Part shown: positions 17,837 through 25,657 of the stretch, one piece after another
How the letters are laid out: each line of letters starts with the position of its first letter
How positions within the stretch are numbered: position 1 is the first letter of the stretch
Source: DASXMT01 sp963781305
GTDB lineage: Bacteria; Actinomycetota; Acidimicrobiia; Acidimicrobiales; RAAP-2
DNA length: 64,000 bases
Direction: 5' to 3'
Assembly: GCA_963781305.1 (NCBI GenBank)
Contig: CAWAFL010000014.1
Coordinates: forward strand, 186,001 to 250,000
Program-made: the position numbers and the translations under genes
The notes under the pieces: generated by a model
Told to the model about the DNA's origin: nothing
Seen by the model: the letters and a program-made list of their open reading frames with translations, nothing else
Databases searched by the model: none

Positions 17837-17899
17837 GCACAGCTCAGCGCTTGACGTCGATGAGCTGACGGCTAGCCCCTCGGGCGGTGTCCCCGGCCA

Positions 17900-18370
17900 T
17901 CAGCCACTGTCCTCGCCAGAGGTGTCTCGGTCGTCGCCCTCCCAGGTCCATCGGGGCACCTCGCGCAGGGGGTGGAGTTCGTCGTCGCTGGTGGCGTTGG
18001 AGTTCTGCATAGCCACCTCGGACCCGAATTCCACGTGGGCGAGGACGGCTTCTCGGAAGGGTTCGTCTTGGGGCAGACCGGCCTGGTCGAGTGCAGCCCG
18101 GTACAGCTCGACGAAGCGCCGACGTTGCGCTTCGGTGATCTTGAGCCCCCGATGGACGTCGATCAGGTGAGAGAACCCGAGTTCCTCGCTAAAGCGGTCG
18201 GGGCCGCCGAAGGACTCGGCGGTGAACCAGGTCAGGTGGTCGACGTGCTGTGGCTGGCCGGCGCCGAAAAGCGGCTGGAGGAGCGGATCGGCGAGCACGC
18301 TCGAGTAGAAGACAGCCTCGAGGCGGTGCAGCGGTTCGCCGCCGCCAGCGTGCTCGTAGAGCGATGGCAT
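17900..18370 (-). CDS. Truncated haemoglobin, group II (trHbO type)
   Basis: The 156-residue product contains LHRLEAVFYSSVLADPLLQPLF, HVDHLTWFTAESFGG and VHRGLKITEAQRRRFVELY as separate helices. The proximal histidine is probably the one in the DVHRG segment (F8). The tail VPRWTW carries the tryptophan-rich end usual for group II. Such proteins bind O2 or NO and help with nitrosative or redox stress. It is a free-standing gene on the minus strand. Confidence 0.85.
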   Translation of the reverse strand: MPSLYEHAGGGEPLHRLEAVFYSSVLADPLLQPLFGAGQPQHVDHLTWFTAESFGGPDRFSEELGFSHLIDVHRGLKITEAQRRRFVELYRAALDQAGLPQDEPFREAVLAHVEFGSEVAMQNSNATSDDELHPLREVPRWTWEGDDRDTSGEDSG

Positions 18371-18508
18371 GTTCCGACGTTACCGCTGCCGGTCCGGACC
18401 TGATTCAGCCAACGATATGGACGTCTCGTTGTCCTACTCCAGTTCGAGAACTGATCCAGAAGGGAAAGTTTGCCGATGAAGTGATGGCCGCCTTCGCGTC
18501 CACACCGC

Positions 18509-18543
18509 GAAATAGTGCATGTCCTTGGAAATAGTGCTTGTCC
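18509..18543. repeat. Two tandem copies of a 16-base unit, 19-base period
   Basis: GAAATAGTGCATGTCC at 18509-18524 and GAAATAGTGCTTGTCC at 18528-18543 differ at one base. The unit is AT-richer than its surroundings. It may be a double binding site; no regulator is identified. Confidence 0.6.
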
Positions 18544-18652
18544 CTGAGGGACCAGTCGAAAGGCCAAGCAATGTCACGGCCGGCCGACAGCGAGCCGAAG
18601 CTGATCGACAGCCACCGGCAGGAACTGATTCGAAACCCACCACGTCCACGCG

Positions 18653-18668
18653 CGCATCGCGCGATGCG
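18653..18668. promoter_or_regulatory. Perfect 16-base palindrome upstream of the SHOCT gene
   Basis: CGCATCGCGCGATGCG is completely self-complementary and lies 62 bases before the ATG at 18731, just upstream of a possible -10 box. It is a candidate operator. Confidence 0.45.
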
Positions 18669-18730
18669 GTCTACTATCAGTGCGAATTCGGTCGGCACAA
18701 GGTCGGCGATTGAAACGCGGGGAGCAAAGA

Positions 18731-19132
18731 ATGTTCGCATCGTCATATCCACTGCTCGACATCTTCTGGTCGATGTTGGAGTTCTTTGCTTTCTTCGTGT
18801 GGATCTACTTGATCTTCCTGATCTTCGCGGACATCTTCCGTAGCCACGATATGGGGGGATTCTCCAAGGCGCTTTGGGTCATCGTGGTCATCATCCTCCC
18901 CTTGTTCGGCGCACTGATCTACCTCATCGTTCGTGGTGGCGGCATGCACGAGCGGGCGGCGCAGCAGGCCAAGCGCCAGCAAGAAGCCTTCAACTCCTAT
19001 GTTCGGGAGACCGCGGATGCTGGGGGCACGAGCAACGCCGACGAGATCGCCAAACTTGCCGATCTCAAAGAAAGGGGCGCTATCACCGAAGAGGAATTCC
19101 AAGCGGGAAAGACACGCATCCTCAACTCGTAG
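18731..19132 (+). CDS. PLDc_N / SHOCT domain membrane protein
   Basis: The 133-residue product has two hydrophobic segments separated by a short loop with FRSHDMGGFSKALWVI, typical of the PLD-nuclease N-terminal (PLDc_N) membrane hairpin. It ends with a SHOCT motif: DEIAKLADLKERGAITEEEF and KTRIL. SHOCT proteins form short C-terminal oligomerisation modules. GGGAGCAAAGA precedes the ATG. The function is unknown. Confidence 0.85.
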   Translation: MFASSYPLLDIFWSMLEFFAFFVWIYLIFLIFADIFRSHDMGGFSKALWVIVVIILPLFGALIYLIVRGGGMHERAAQQAKRQQEAFNSYVRETADAGGTSNADEIAKLADLKERGAITEEEFQAGKTRILNS

Positions 19133-19266
19133 CCCCCACTCCCGTGTGATGGGACTCGGACCGGCCGCCCCAGCTCCGCCACAGAGGGACAGTCGATCAC
19201 TGATGCCGTCGGCGCAGGCTCGATGGAGTCTCGCCGGCGGCTTTCGGTTGGCTGTTCTCATCGCTT

Positions 19267-19449
19267 GTGCCGGCCAGGATGCTACGCAACGTGGCCGCGG
19301 ACCTCCAGCGCTACGGACTGACCAAGTTCTGGCCCGAGGTGTGGGCTCAAGCCTGCGATGTATGGTCGGTCACCGACTCAGACCATGTCCCCACCGTCTA
19401 TCCCACCGTTCGCGGCGCCGTAGACGCACTATCACCACACACAACATAA
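19267..19449 (+). CDS. Possible 60-residue hypothetical protein
   Basis: A short open frame, MPARMLRNVAADLQRYG onward, ends 12 bases before the GAP-family gene on the same strand. The residue mix looks protein-like (KFWPEVWAQACDVW), but there is no clear ribosome site and no family match. The rest of the 19133-19461 gap shows nothing. Confidence 0.25.
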   Translation: MPARMLRNVAADLQRYGLTKFWPEVWAQACDVWSVTDSDHVPTVYPTVRGAVDALSPHTT

Positions 19450-19461
19450 CCAGGGGGAACT

Positions 19462-20133
19462 ATGGGTCAGGCAATCGGCGAGAGCATCACCTTCGCCATC
19501 GGGGTGGCGATCAGCCCAATCCCGATCATCGCGGTGATCTTGATGCTGCTGTCCAAGAAGGCCGGCGCCAACAGTCTGGCCTTTGCCGTCGGTTGGGTCG
19601 TCGGCGTCGCCGGCGCTACCGCCATCGTCATCGCCGCCTCGGGGGCCATCGGCACCGACTCGGGCGGTGGACCGTCGCACGGGGCCTCGATCGCCAAGCT
19701 CGTGCTCGGTGTCCTCTTGTTGTTCACCGGGCTCCGGCGCTGGAGGGAGCGGCCCGGCCCCGGTGAGCAGGCCTCACTGCCAAAGTGGCTCCAGGCGATC
19801 GAGGGCATCACTCCGGTCAAGAGTGGAGCGCTCGGGATCGGCCTGTCGGCGATCAACCCGAAGAACCTGATCATGATCGTGGGGGGCGGGCTCGCAATCG
19901 CCGGTGCCCCTGCGTCGAGCGGTGGGAAGGTTGTGGCCGCTGTCGTGTTCGTATTGCTGGCCATTTCGACAGTGGTGCTGCCCGTTGTGCTCTACCGGAT
20001 CCTCGGGGACCGGGCCCAGCGACCCCTGGAGTCGGTGAACGTCTGGCTTCAGGCCAACAACGCCGCCGTCGTAGCGGTGTTGATCCTGGTCATTGCCGTC
20101 TTGCTGATCGGCAAAGGCATTTCGGGATTTTGA
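19462..20133 (+). CDS. GAP family (LysE-like) membrane protein
   Basis: The ATG follows AGGGGGAAC. The 223-residue product has about six membrane segments and the family pattern AIGVAISPIPIIAVILML near the start, plus GLSAINPKNLIMIVGGG in the middle. The actinobacterial GAP/Sap family includes proteins that help export glycopeptidolipids and sulfolipids; the family is distantly LysE-like. A small DUF202 membrane gene follows after 35 bases. Confidence 0.85.
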   Translation: MGQAIGESITFAIGVAISPIPIIAVILMLLSKKAGANSLAFAVGWVVGVAGATAIVIAASGAIGTDSGGGPSHGASIAKLVLGVLLLFTGLRRWRERPGPGEQASLPKWLQAIEGITPVKSGALGIGLSAINPKNLIMIVGGGLAIAGAPASSGGKVVAAVVFVLLAISTVVLPVVLYRILGDRAQRPLESVNVWLQANNAAVVAVLILVIAVLLIGKGISGF

Positions 20134-20168
20134 GCGAGCTCTACGTCCAGAAATAAAGATGGGAAGCA

Positions 20169-20525
20169 ATGCCCGACGATGAACCAGCAGGTCACTACCC
20201 GCCCGCATCTCGACGAACCTACTTCGCCGAGGAACGGACGCTGTTGGCCTGGTGGCGTACGGGCATCGCTGCCGCCGCCGTCGCACTGGGCGTAGGGGGT
20301 CTCGTCCCCCACCTCTCCGGTCTGCCCAGGACAAGGTTTTTGGCCCTCGGGGCTGGTTACGGCGCCTTGGCCCTGTTTTTCGTGATCGGGGGTACCATCC
20401 GGGCCGCACGGTCGCATCGCGCTTTGGCTAGGGACACTTACGCGGAACTGCCGATGGGTGTCGTCGTGGTGGTGGCGGTCTATGTCTCAGTGCTGGTGGT
20501 ACTGACGGTCGTGGCCCTCTTGTGA
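20169..20525 (+). CDS. DUF202 family membrane protein
   Basis: The 118-residue product has the DUF202 signature RTYFAEERTLLAWWRTGIA, then three hydrophobic segments. It is complete and follows the GAP gene on the same strand. GGAAGC precedes the start. No activity is established for the family. Confidence 0.87.
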   Translation: MPDDEPAGHYPPASRRTYFAEERTLLAWWRTGIAAAAVALGVGGLVPHLSGLPRTRFLALGAGYGALALFFVIGGTIRAARSHRALARDTYAELPMGVVVVVAVYVSVLVVLTVVALL

Positions 20526-20552
20526 AGCACCTCGCCATCAGGCCTTGATTCG

Positions 20553-20569
20553 AGGCTCGTCGCGAGCCT
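20553..20569. terminator. Hairpin between convergent DUF202 and selenoprotein-like genes
   Basis: AGGCTCG (20553-20559) pairs perfectly with CGAGCCT (20563-20569) around a 3-base loop in the 77-base convergent gap. It probably ends transcription in both directions. Confidence 0.5.
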
Positions 20570-20602
20570 GGCGTGCTCAAACCGGTGCGGGAGAAGAGCG
20601 GA

Positions 20603-21673
20603 CTAGTCGTTCCCGGCACCAGGCAGGTTGAGCCGGGCTGCCAGCTCGGGCTCGAAGCGAACCATGTCGTTGTTGAAGTCGGAAACGAACGGCCAGTCCT
20701 CTCCCTCCTCGGGGGCCTGCCGGAAGCGGGTCCAGCCGTCGGCGTCATCGCCGCCGGAGCGGGAGACGGCCAGCGCGGAGTAGGCCTGGCGCTTGTACGT
20801 GATGTTGTCCGGCTGCAGCTCGTGGGCGGCGTTGAAGTGGGCGATCGTCCGCTCGGAAAAGCCCTCCTGGCGCCACAGGTACTGGGCCAGTTCGAAGTGG
20901 GCGGCCGCTTCGGATAGGCCTGGCGGGCGGGCCGGCGACCGGGCAACCACCTCCTCCGGCGAGAGCGCGTAGCGGCTGTCGGCGCCCTTTTCCACCCAGT
21001 CCTGGACCCTCGCCACGTAGCGCTCCCGCTCCTCCAGCCCCCCGATGAGCTCCACCATCCCCAATGCCCCCTCACCGACCGGCATGGGACTGGCCGGCTC
21101 GGCCGGTCGGACGATCGTGCTGTTCTCATCAATCCAGATGACCTGCGGGATATTGGTCACCCCGAAGCGGGCGTCCATGTAGTGGGACTGGTCGATGAGC
21201 GAGGGGTGGGTGGACCCCGCCGCCTCCACAAAAGGACGGGCCACCTGTGGGCCGGCCATCTCCAGGCAGACGTCGACCACCTCAAACGCCTGGTGATGAA
21301 GCTGCCCTCGTAGTGCCTGCCACCCGGGCAGGTCCCAGCGACAGCCTCAGTAGGGAGCCCAGGAGACGATGAGGACCTTCTGGCCCTGCAACGTCTTGAT
21401 GTGGAAGTCGTTGCCGTCCAGGTCGGGCAGATGGAAGTCCGAGGCGTCGGCGTTCGCAAGCGCCCGGCCAGTCAGCGTCTCCGGCCCCACCGCCCAGAGG
21501 CCAGGCTCGGACACAACAGCCATGCCCAGGCGCTCCGCCACCGCCAGCAGGTCGAAGCCTCCGTCGGCGAGGGGAACGCATACCTCGGCCTTACACGCCC
21601 CCTCGGGCTTGATCTCCCAACCGGTGGCCTCCTGAAACTCCTCCGCCCCGATGTCAAGCCGATCGACGATCAC
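20603..21673 (-). CDS. Probable selenoprotein: ResA/TlpA-like thioredoxin-fold protein read through in-frame TGA
   Basis: One frame from ATG 21673 to the stop at 20603 is interrupted only by TGA at 21347-21349 (codon 109). Before it stands DFHLPDLDGNDFHIKTLQG and VLIVSWAPY; after it GCRWDLPGWQALRG, DVCLEMAG and FGVTNIPQVIWIDE. Together these make a normal redoxin domain in which the TGA occupies the first redox residue (SWAPY-U-GCR, homologues having Cys). A hairpin 14 bases after the TGA fits a bacterial SECIS. The full product would be 356 residues; the C-terminal part has a TPR-like helix pair (AAHFELAQYLWRQEG). From memory, a family with the motif WAxxUGC exists. If TGA stops, only a 108-residue stub and a headless second frame result. 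Confidence 0.72.
21316..21332 (-). promoter_or_regulatory. Candidate bacterial SECIS hairpin
   Basis: On the minus strand CCUGCC and GGCAGG form a perfect 6-bp stem with the loop CGGGU. Twenty bases separate the UGA from the loop, inside the usual 16-37 range, and a G occurs within the first two loop bases. Both are standard bSECIS criteria. The hairpin lies inside the coding frame, as bacterial SECIS elements must. Confidence 0.6.
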
Positions 21674-22081
21674 CGCAGCAGCCTAGGTCGTCCACTCTGC
21701 CCCGGCAACGCGCCCGCCGCCGGTCGTCCTACAGCGTCGCTGCCTCCATTCAGCATGCAGGTCCTCGACAGCACCGAACTAAGCCACTGAACTGGAACCG
21801 GGATCGGACCCGGCCCGGTTTCACCCTGGCGACCGCGCTCCGATCCTCTCACCCCGATTCGAGCAGGCATTCGACGCCGGAGACATCGATCAATCTCTCG
21901 ACGAGCAATGAGAATGCACGACGATAGGTGAAGGGGAAAGAGTGGCCTCTCGCTAAATTGCAGCTCAGGGCGCGGTGGTCGGATAAGTCCCCCTGGTAGT
22001 GACACCGAGGCCGCTGAGAAGGGTGACGAGCAGCAGGCAGGCGACGAGAGCTCGAACGTTGGGGCGGGCAGACTGGAAGTC
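21674..22081. other. 408-base intergenic stretch between divergent genes
   Basis: This separates the probable selenoprotein from the ABC exporter. It contains CCGGG-N6-CCGG near 21796, a weak hairpin, and no convincing gene. I looked for a tRNA-Sec-like anticodon arm (CTTCAAA) and found none here. Confidence 0.4.
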
Positions 22082-23092
22082 ATGACTAGTGTCGAGGATC
22101 GGGTCCAGCAGACAGCGGCCGTCTCAGTGCGGGGACTGGTCAAGACCTACGGCGAGGTCCAGGCGGTGCGGGGCATCGACCTCGAGGTGCATACCGGGGA
22201 GACGTTCGGGTTTCTCGGGCCGAACGGGGCGGGAAAGTCGACGACGATATCGATGCTGTGCACGCTGCTCATGCCGACGGCGGGGACTGCGGAGGTAGCG
22301 GGTTTTGACGTGGTCCGCCAGCGCGACGACGTACGCCGCCATATCGGTTTGGTTTTCCAAGACCAGACGCTGGACGGCTACCTGACTGCCCAGATGAACC
22401 TGCGCCTGCATGGCGAGCTCTACGGCGTGCCCAGCTCGGTGTTACCGGACCGGATCGAACTGATGTTGAGAATGGTGGGCTTGTGGGACCGGCGCAAGAG
22501 CAAGGTCAACACCTTCTCTGGCGGCATGCGCCGACGGCTGGAGATCGGTCGGGGCCTGCTCCATTCTCCCCGGGTGCTGTTCCTCGACGAGCCCACGGTG
22601 GGCCTCGATCCCCAGACCCGGGCGTCGATCTGGTCCTATATCCAGGAGCTCAAGGCGACCGAAGACATCACCATGTTCATGACCACGCACTACATGGACG
22701 AAGCCGAGTACTGCGACCGCATCGCGATCATGGACAACGGCCAGATCATCGCCCTCGATACGCCAGAGGCCTTGAAGGCCAGCGTCGGGAAGGACCGGAT
22801 ACGGATCACCACCGACGACGACATCGAGGCCACTCGATTGCTCAGGGATCGCTTCGGGCTGGACGCCACAACGTCCGAGGGTGAGCTCACCTTTTCGGTA
22901 GAAGAGGGTGAGCACTTCGTTCCCCGCCTCTTCTCCGACCTTCCGGTGGCGATCCGATCGGTGAACGTGGCCCGCCCGACCCTCGATGATGTGTTCATGA
23001 CCTACACCGGCCGGACGATCCGCGACGCTGAGGCCAGCTCGAGCGAAGTGAACAAACAGCAGATGAAGGCCCGTTTGGGCCGGAGGAACTAA
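22082..23092 (+). CDS. ABC transporter ATP-binding protein (DrrA type)
   Basis: The 336-residue ATPase has Walker A GPNGAGKST (residues 46-54), signature FSGGMRRRLEI, Walker B VLFLDEPTVGLD and the switch histidine in MTTHYMDEAE. The C-terminal 100 residues match the DrrA-type extension that contacts the membrane partner. GGAAG precedes the start. Its stop overlaps the start of the permease gene (TAATG), so the two form one exporter operon. Drug or lipid export is the likely role. Confidence 0.9.
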   Translation: MTSVEDRVQQTAAVSVRGLVKTYGEVQAVRGIDLEVHTGETFGFLGPNGAGKSTTISMLCTLLMPTAGTAEVAGFDVVRQRDDVRRHIGLVFQDQTLDGYLTAQMNLRLHGELYGVPSSVLPDRIELMLRMVGLWDRRKSKVNTFSGGMRRRLEIGRGLLHSPRVLFLDEPTVGLDPQTRASIWSYIQELKATEDITMFMTTHYMDEAEYCDRIAIMDNGQIIALDTPEALKASVGKDRIRITTDDDIEATRLLRDRFGLDATTSEGELTFSVEEGEHFVPRLFSDLPVAIRSVNVARPTLDDVFMTYTGRTIRDAEASSSEVNKQQMKARLGRRN

Positions 23093-23994
23093 TGGCTACC
23101 GAAACGATGGCTACCACTGTCGAAACACGCAAGCCGGAACCGACCGCGAGCCCTGTTGCCGGGGTGCGCGTTCCCAATCGTACGACCGGCGGAGAGCTCC
23201 GGGCGATCAAGATCGTCTTCGAACGGGAGGTGCTCCGCTTCTTCAACGACCGCATCCGAATCGTTACCGCGCTCGTCCAGCCAGTCCTATTCCTCTTCGT
23301 CCTCGGCAGTGGGCTGGGGACACTCGTCAACCTCGGGCCAGGGGTGTCGCTGCGCACTTTCTTCTATCCCGGGATCCTCGGTCTGTCGGTATTGATGACA
23401 GCCATGATGGCGGCAGCGTCGGTGGTGTGGGACAGGGAATACGGCTTTCTCCGCGAGATGCTCGTCGCCCCCGTGCGCCGCGGATCGTTGGTCCTCGGCA
23501 AATGCCTGGGCGGAGCAGCGATCGCCGGCTTCGAGGGCCTGGTCGTCATCAGCATCGCCGGCCTTGTGCACGTCCCCTACGACCCGCTCCTGCTGGTTCA
23601 AGTGTTCGCGATTCAGATCCTCCTGGCCTTCACCATTTGCGCCTTCGGCATGATGATGGCGTCGCGCATCCAGCAAATGCAGTCGTTCATGGCGCTGAAC
23701 ATGCTGCTGATCATGCCGATGTACTTCCTGTCCGGCGCCTTGTTCCCGTCCCACAACTTGCCGACATGGCTGACCGTTCTCAACCGGATCGACCCGCTCA
23801 CCTACGCCGTCGACCCGCTGCGGCGGCTGGTGTTCGACCACCTACCGGTCTCGGCGGCCGTCCGGGCCAACCTCGATGCCGGCGTCAGCTGGAATGGCTG
23901 GCACGTTCCTACGCTCCTTGAAGTGGGTGTTGTCGCTGTCATGGGCCTGATCATGCTCAGCGTCGCCATCTTCGCCTTCAGCCGCGCCGAGTAG
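23092..23994 (+). CDS. ABC-2 type transporter permease (DrrB type)
   Basis: The 300-residue product has a hydrophilic N-terminal tail of about 45 residues, then six membrane segments of the ABC-2 family, with AASVVWDREYGFLREMLVAP as the usual cytosolic helix and PMYFLSGALFP near the end. It overlaps the ATPase stop by one base. Its end overlaps the convergent sdhB gene by 17 bases. Confidence 0.9.
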   Translation: MATETMATTVETRKPEPTASPVAGVRVPNRTTGGELRAIKIVFEREVLRFFNDRIRIVTALVQPVLFLFVLGSGLGTLVNLGPGVSLRTFFYPGILGLSVLMTAMMAAASVVWDREYGFLREMLVAPVRRGSLVLGKCLGGAAIAGFEGLVVISIAGLVHVPYDPLLLVQVFAIQILLAFTICAFGMMMASRIQQMQSFMALNMLLIMPMYFLSGALFPSHNLPTWLTVLNRIDPLTYAVDPLRRLVFDHLPVSAAVRANLDAGVSWNGWHVPTLLEVGVVAVMGLIMLSVAIFAFSRAE

Positions 23995-24757
23995 TCGGGG
24001 CGGCCCGGTTCTCGCTTCCTCCCTTACGAACAGCCCGTAGGAACTCCCGGTTCAGGTTGGCGATGCTCTCGAAAGGGACGTCCTTCGGACACGAACTCAC
24101 GCACTCGCCGCTGTTGGTGCAGCCACCGAAGCCCTCGGCATCCATGGCTGCGACCATGGTCAGGGCGCGAGCTTCGCGCTCTGGCTGCCCCTGAGGGAGC
24201 GCATGCAGGTGAGACAGCTTGGCGCTGGTAAACAGCATCGCCGATCCGTTCGGGCAGGCGGCGACGCAGGCGCCACAGCCGATGCAGGTGGCGTTCTCGA
24301 ACGCTTTGTCGGCGGCGGCCTTCGATACCGGAGTGGCGTGGGCCTCCGGTGCGCTACCGGTTGGGGCGGTGATATAGCCGCCGGACTGGATGATCCGGTC
24401 GAACGAGGAGCGGTCGACGATGAGGTCCTTGATCACCGGAAAGGCGCTGGATCGCCACGGCTCGACATCGATCACATCGCCGTCGGAGAAGCTGCGCATG
24501 TGCAACTGGCACGACGTGGTCTGTCCGGGTCCGTGAGCGAGTCCGCCGATGACCACGCCACACGAACCGCAGATGCCCTCGCGGCAGTCGTGATCAAAAG
24601 CAACGGGCTGTTCGCCCGCCAGGATCAGGCCCTCGTTGAGGACGTCGAGCATCTCCAGGAAGGACATATCTGGGCTGGCATCGTCTACCCGGTAGCTGAC
24701 CAGCTTGCCCGGGTCCTCGGGGCCCGCCTGCCGCCAGATCCGAACCGTGATGTTCAC
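23978..24757 (-). CDS. sdhB: Succinate dehydrogenase/fumarate reductase iron-sulfur subunit
   Basis: I chose the GTG at 24757 (MNITVRIWRQ); the frame is open further but unrelated. The 259-residue protein has a [2Fe-2S] site (CREGICGSCG, Cys58, 63, 66), then CIGCGACVAACP and CTNSGECVSSCP for the [4Fe-4S] and [3Fe-4S] clusters. It passes electrons from the SdhA flavin to quinone. Normally sdhC and sdhA lie directly upstream; here a truncated LysR gene on the other strand takes their place, so this copy is an orphan in the window. Confidence 0.9.
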   Translation of the reverse strand: MNITVRIWRQAGPEDPGKLVSYRVDDASPDMSFLEMLDVLNEGLILAGEQPVAFDHDCREGICGSCGVVIGGLAHGPGQTTSCQLHMRSFSDGDVIDVEPWRSSAFPVIKDLIVDRSSFDRIIQSGGYITAPTGSAPEAHATPVSKAAADKAFENATCIGCGACVAACPNGSAMLFTSAKLSHLHALPQGQPEREARALTMVAAMDAEGFGGCTNSGECVSSCPKDVPFESIANLNREFLRAVRKGGSENRAAPTTRRG

Positions 24758-24819
24758 GCGTAGCTCCGCCGGCTTGGGACGACGTACTCGAATGCAAGCT
24801 GTTCCTTGTGCAAGATGGG

Positions 24820-25373
24820 GTCCAGGTCGGCTGCAGCGCAGCCTGGCCGAGGGTGCGCTGGACTTCGCCCTCGTGATCGACGCCCGACTCGACGACGACC
24901 CGGTGCTCGCCACCATGCCGCTATTGGCCGAGGATCTCGTGGTCATCTCGTCGCCCGAGAGGCCATCGCCGACGCGTCGAGCGCGGATGAACATTACAGA
25001 GTTGAGGGGCGTTCCGTTGGTGATGTTCCGCCCCGGCTACGACTTGCGGGAGACCACCGTCGCCGCGTGCCACGCCGCTGGCTTTGAGCCGACCTTCGCC
25101 ATCGAAGGCGGCGAGATGGACGCGGTATTGGAATTCGTCGATGCCGGTCTTGGTGTAGCAGTGGTGCCGAGCACGGTGGTGGACGATCGATTTCGGGCCA
25201 CTCCGTTTCGCGCTCCAGGATTGAGCCGCAGGGTCTTACTTGCCCGTCGACGTGACCTGGAATCGCCTCGGGCAGCTCAGGTACTCATTGAGATGCTGGT
25301 CGACTATCTGAGGAACAGTGCGGCCAACAACTCATTGCCTCTCGGAACGACGGACCTCACTGCCGCAAGCTGA
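24820..25373 (+). pseudogene. LysR regulator fragment (effector domain only)
   Basis: From about 24835 the plus strand encodes a LysR effector domain: SLAEGALDFALVID, PLLAEDLVVISSPE, VPLVMFRPGYDLRETT and DAGLGVAVVPSTVV. The DNA-binding half is missing; upstream the frame runs into the antisense of sdhB. A related stretch (LVQDGVQVG) just before 24820 is in another frame, so a small indel may also be present. It cannot bind DNA as a normal LysR protein. The 284 bases after it, up to 25657, hold no recognisable gene. Confidence 0.65.
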
Positions 25374-25657
25374 CTCACGAACGCCCCATCGAGGGAGCTG
25401 AGGTTGTTGAAGCCGGCGAACCGGGACTTGGCACGGGTCACTTGCTGGCTGTGTCCATCCGCTCGGGGTTGGGCGGCTCGAGGTAAGGGAACGTGGTCCG
25501 GCTCAGACATCGAGGGCTTGATGGGTCAAACCCCCGGGCCTATGGTTGAAATCGAAGTCATGCAACGAGAGCCCTTGCGCCCGCTCGCAGGCCCCGGTCT
25601 GCCCTGTCGTGTTCTCCGCATTGCCGCGTCGGGCCTCGCCTCGCCAGGTTCCCACCG

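Larger units (their letters stand above)
18371..18730. other. 360-base non-coding stretch with a tandem repeat and a long palindrome
   Basis: No protein-like frame is convincing here. The stretch holds the 19-base-period repeat at 18509-18543 and the 16-base palindrome at 18653-18668. A TACTAT hexamer at 18672-18677 could serve as a -10 box for the SHOCT gene at 18731. Confidence 0.45.
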
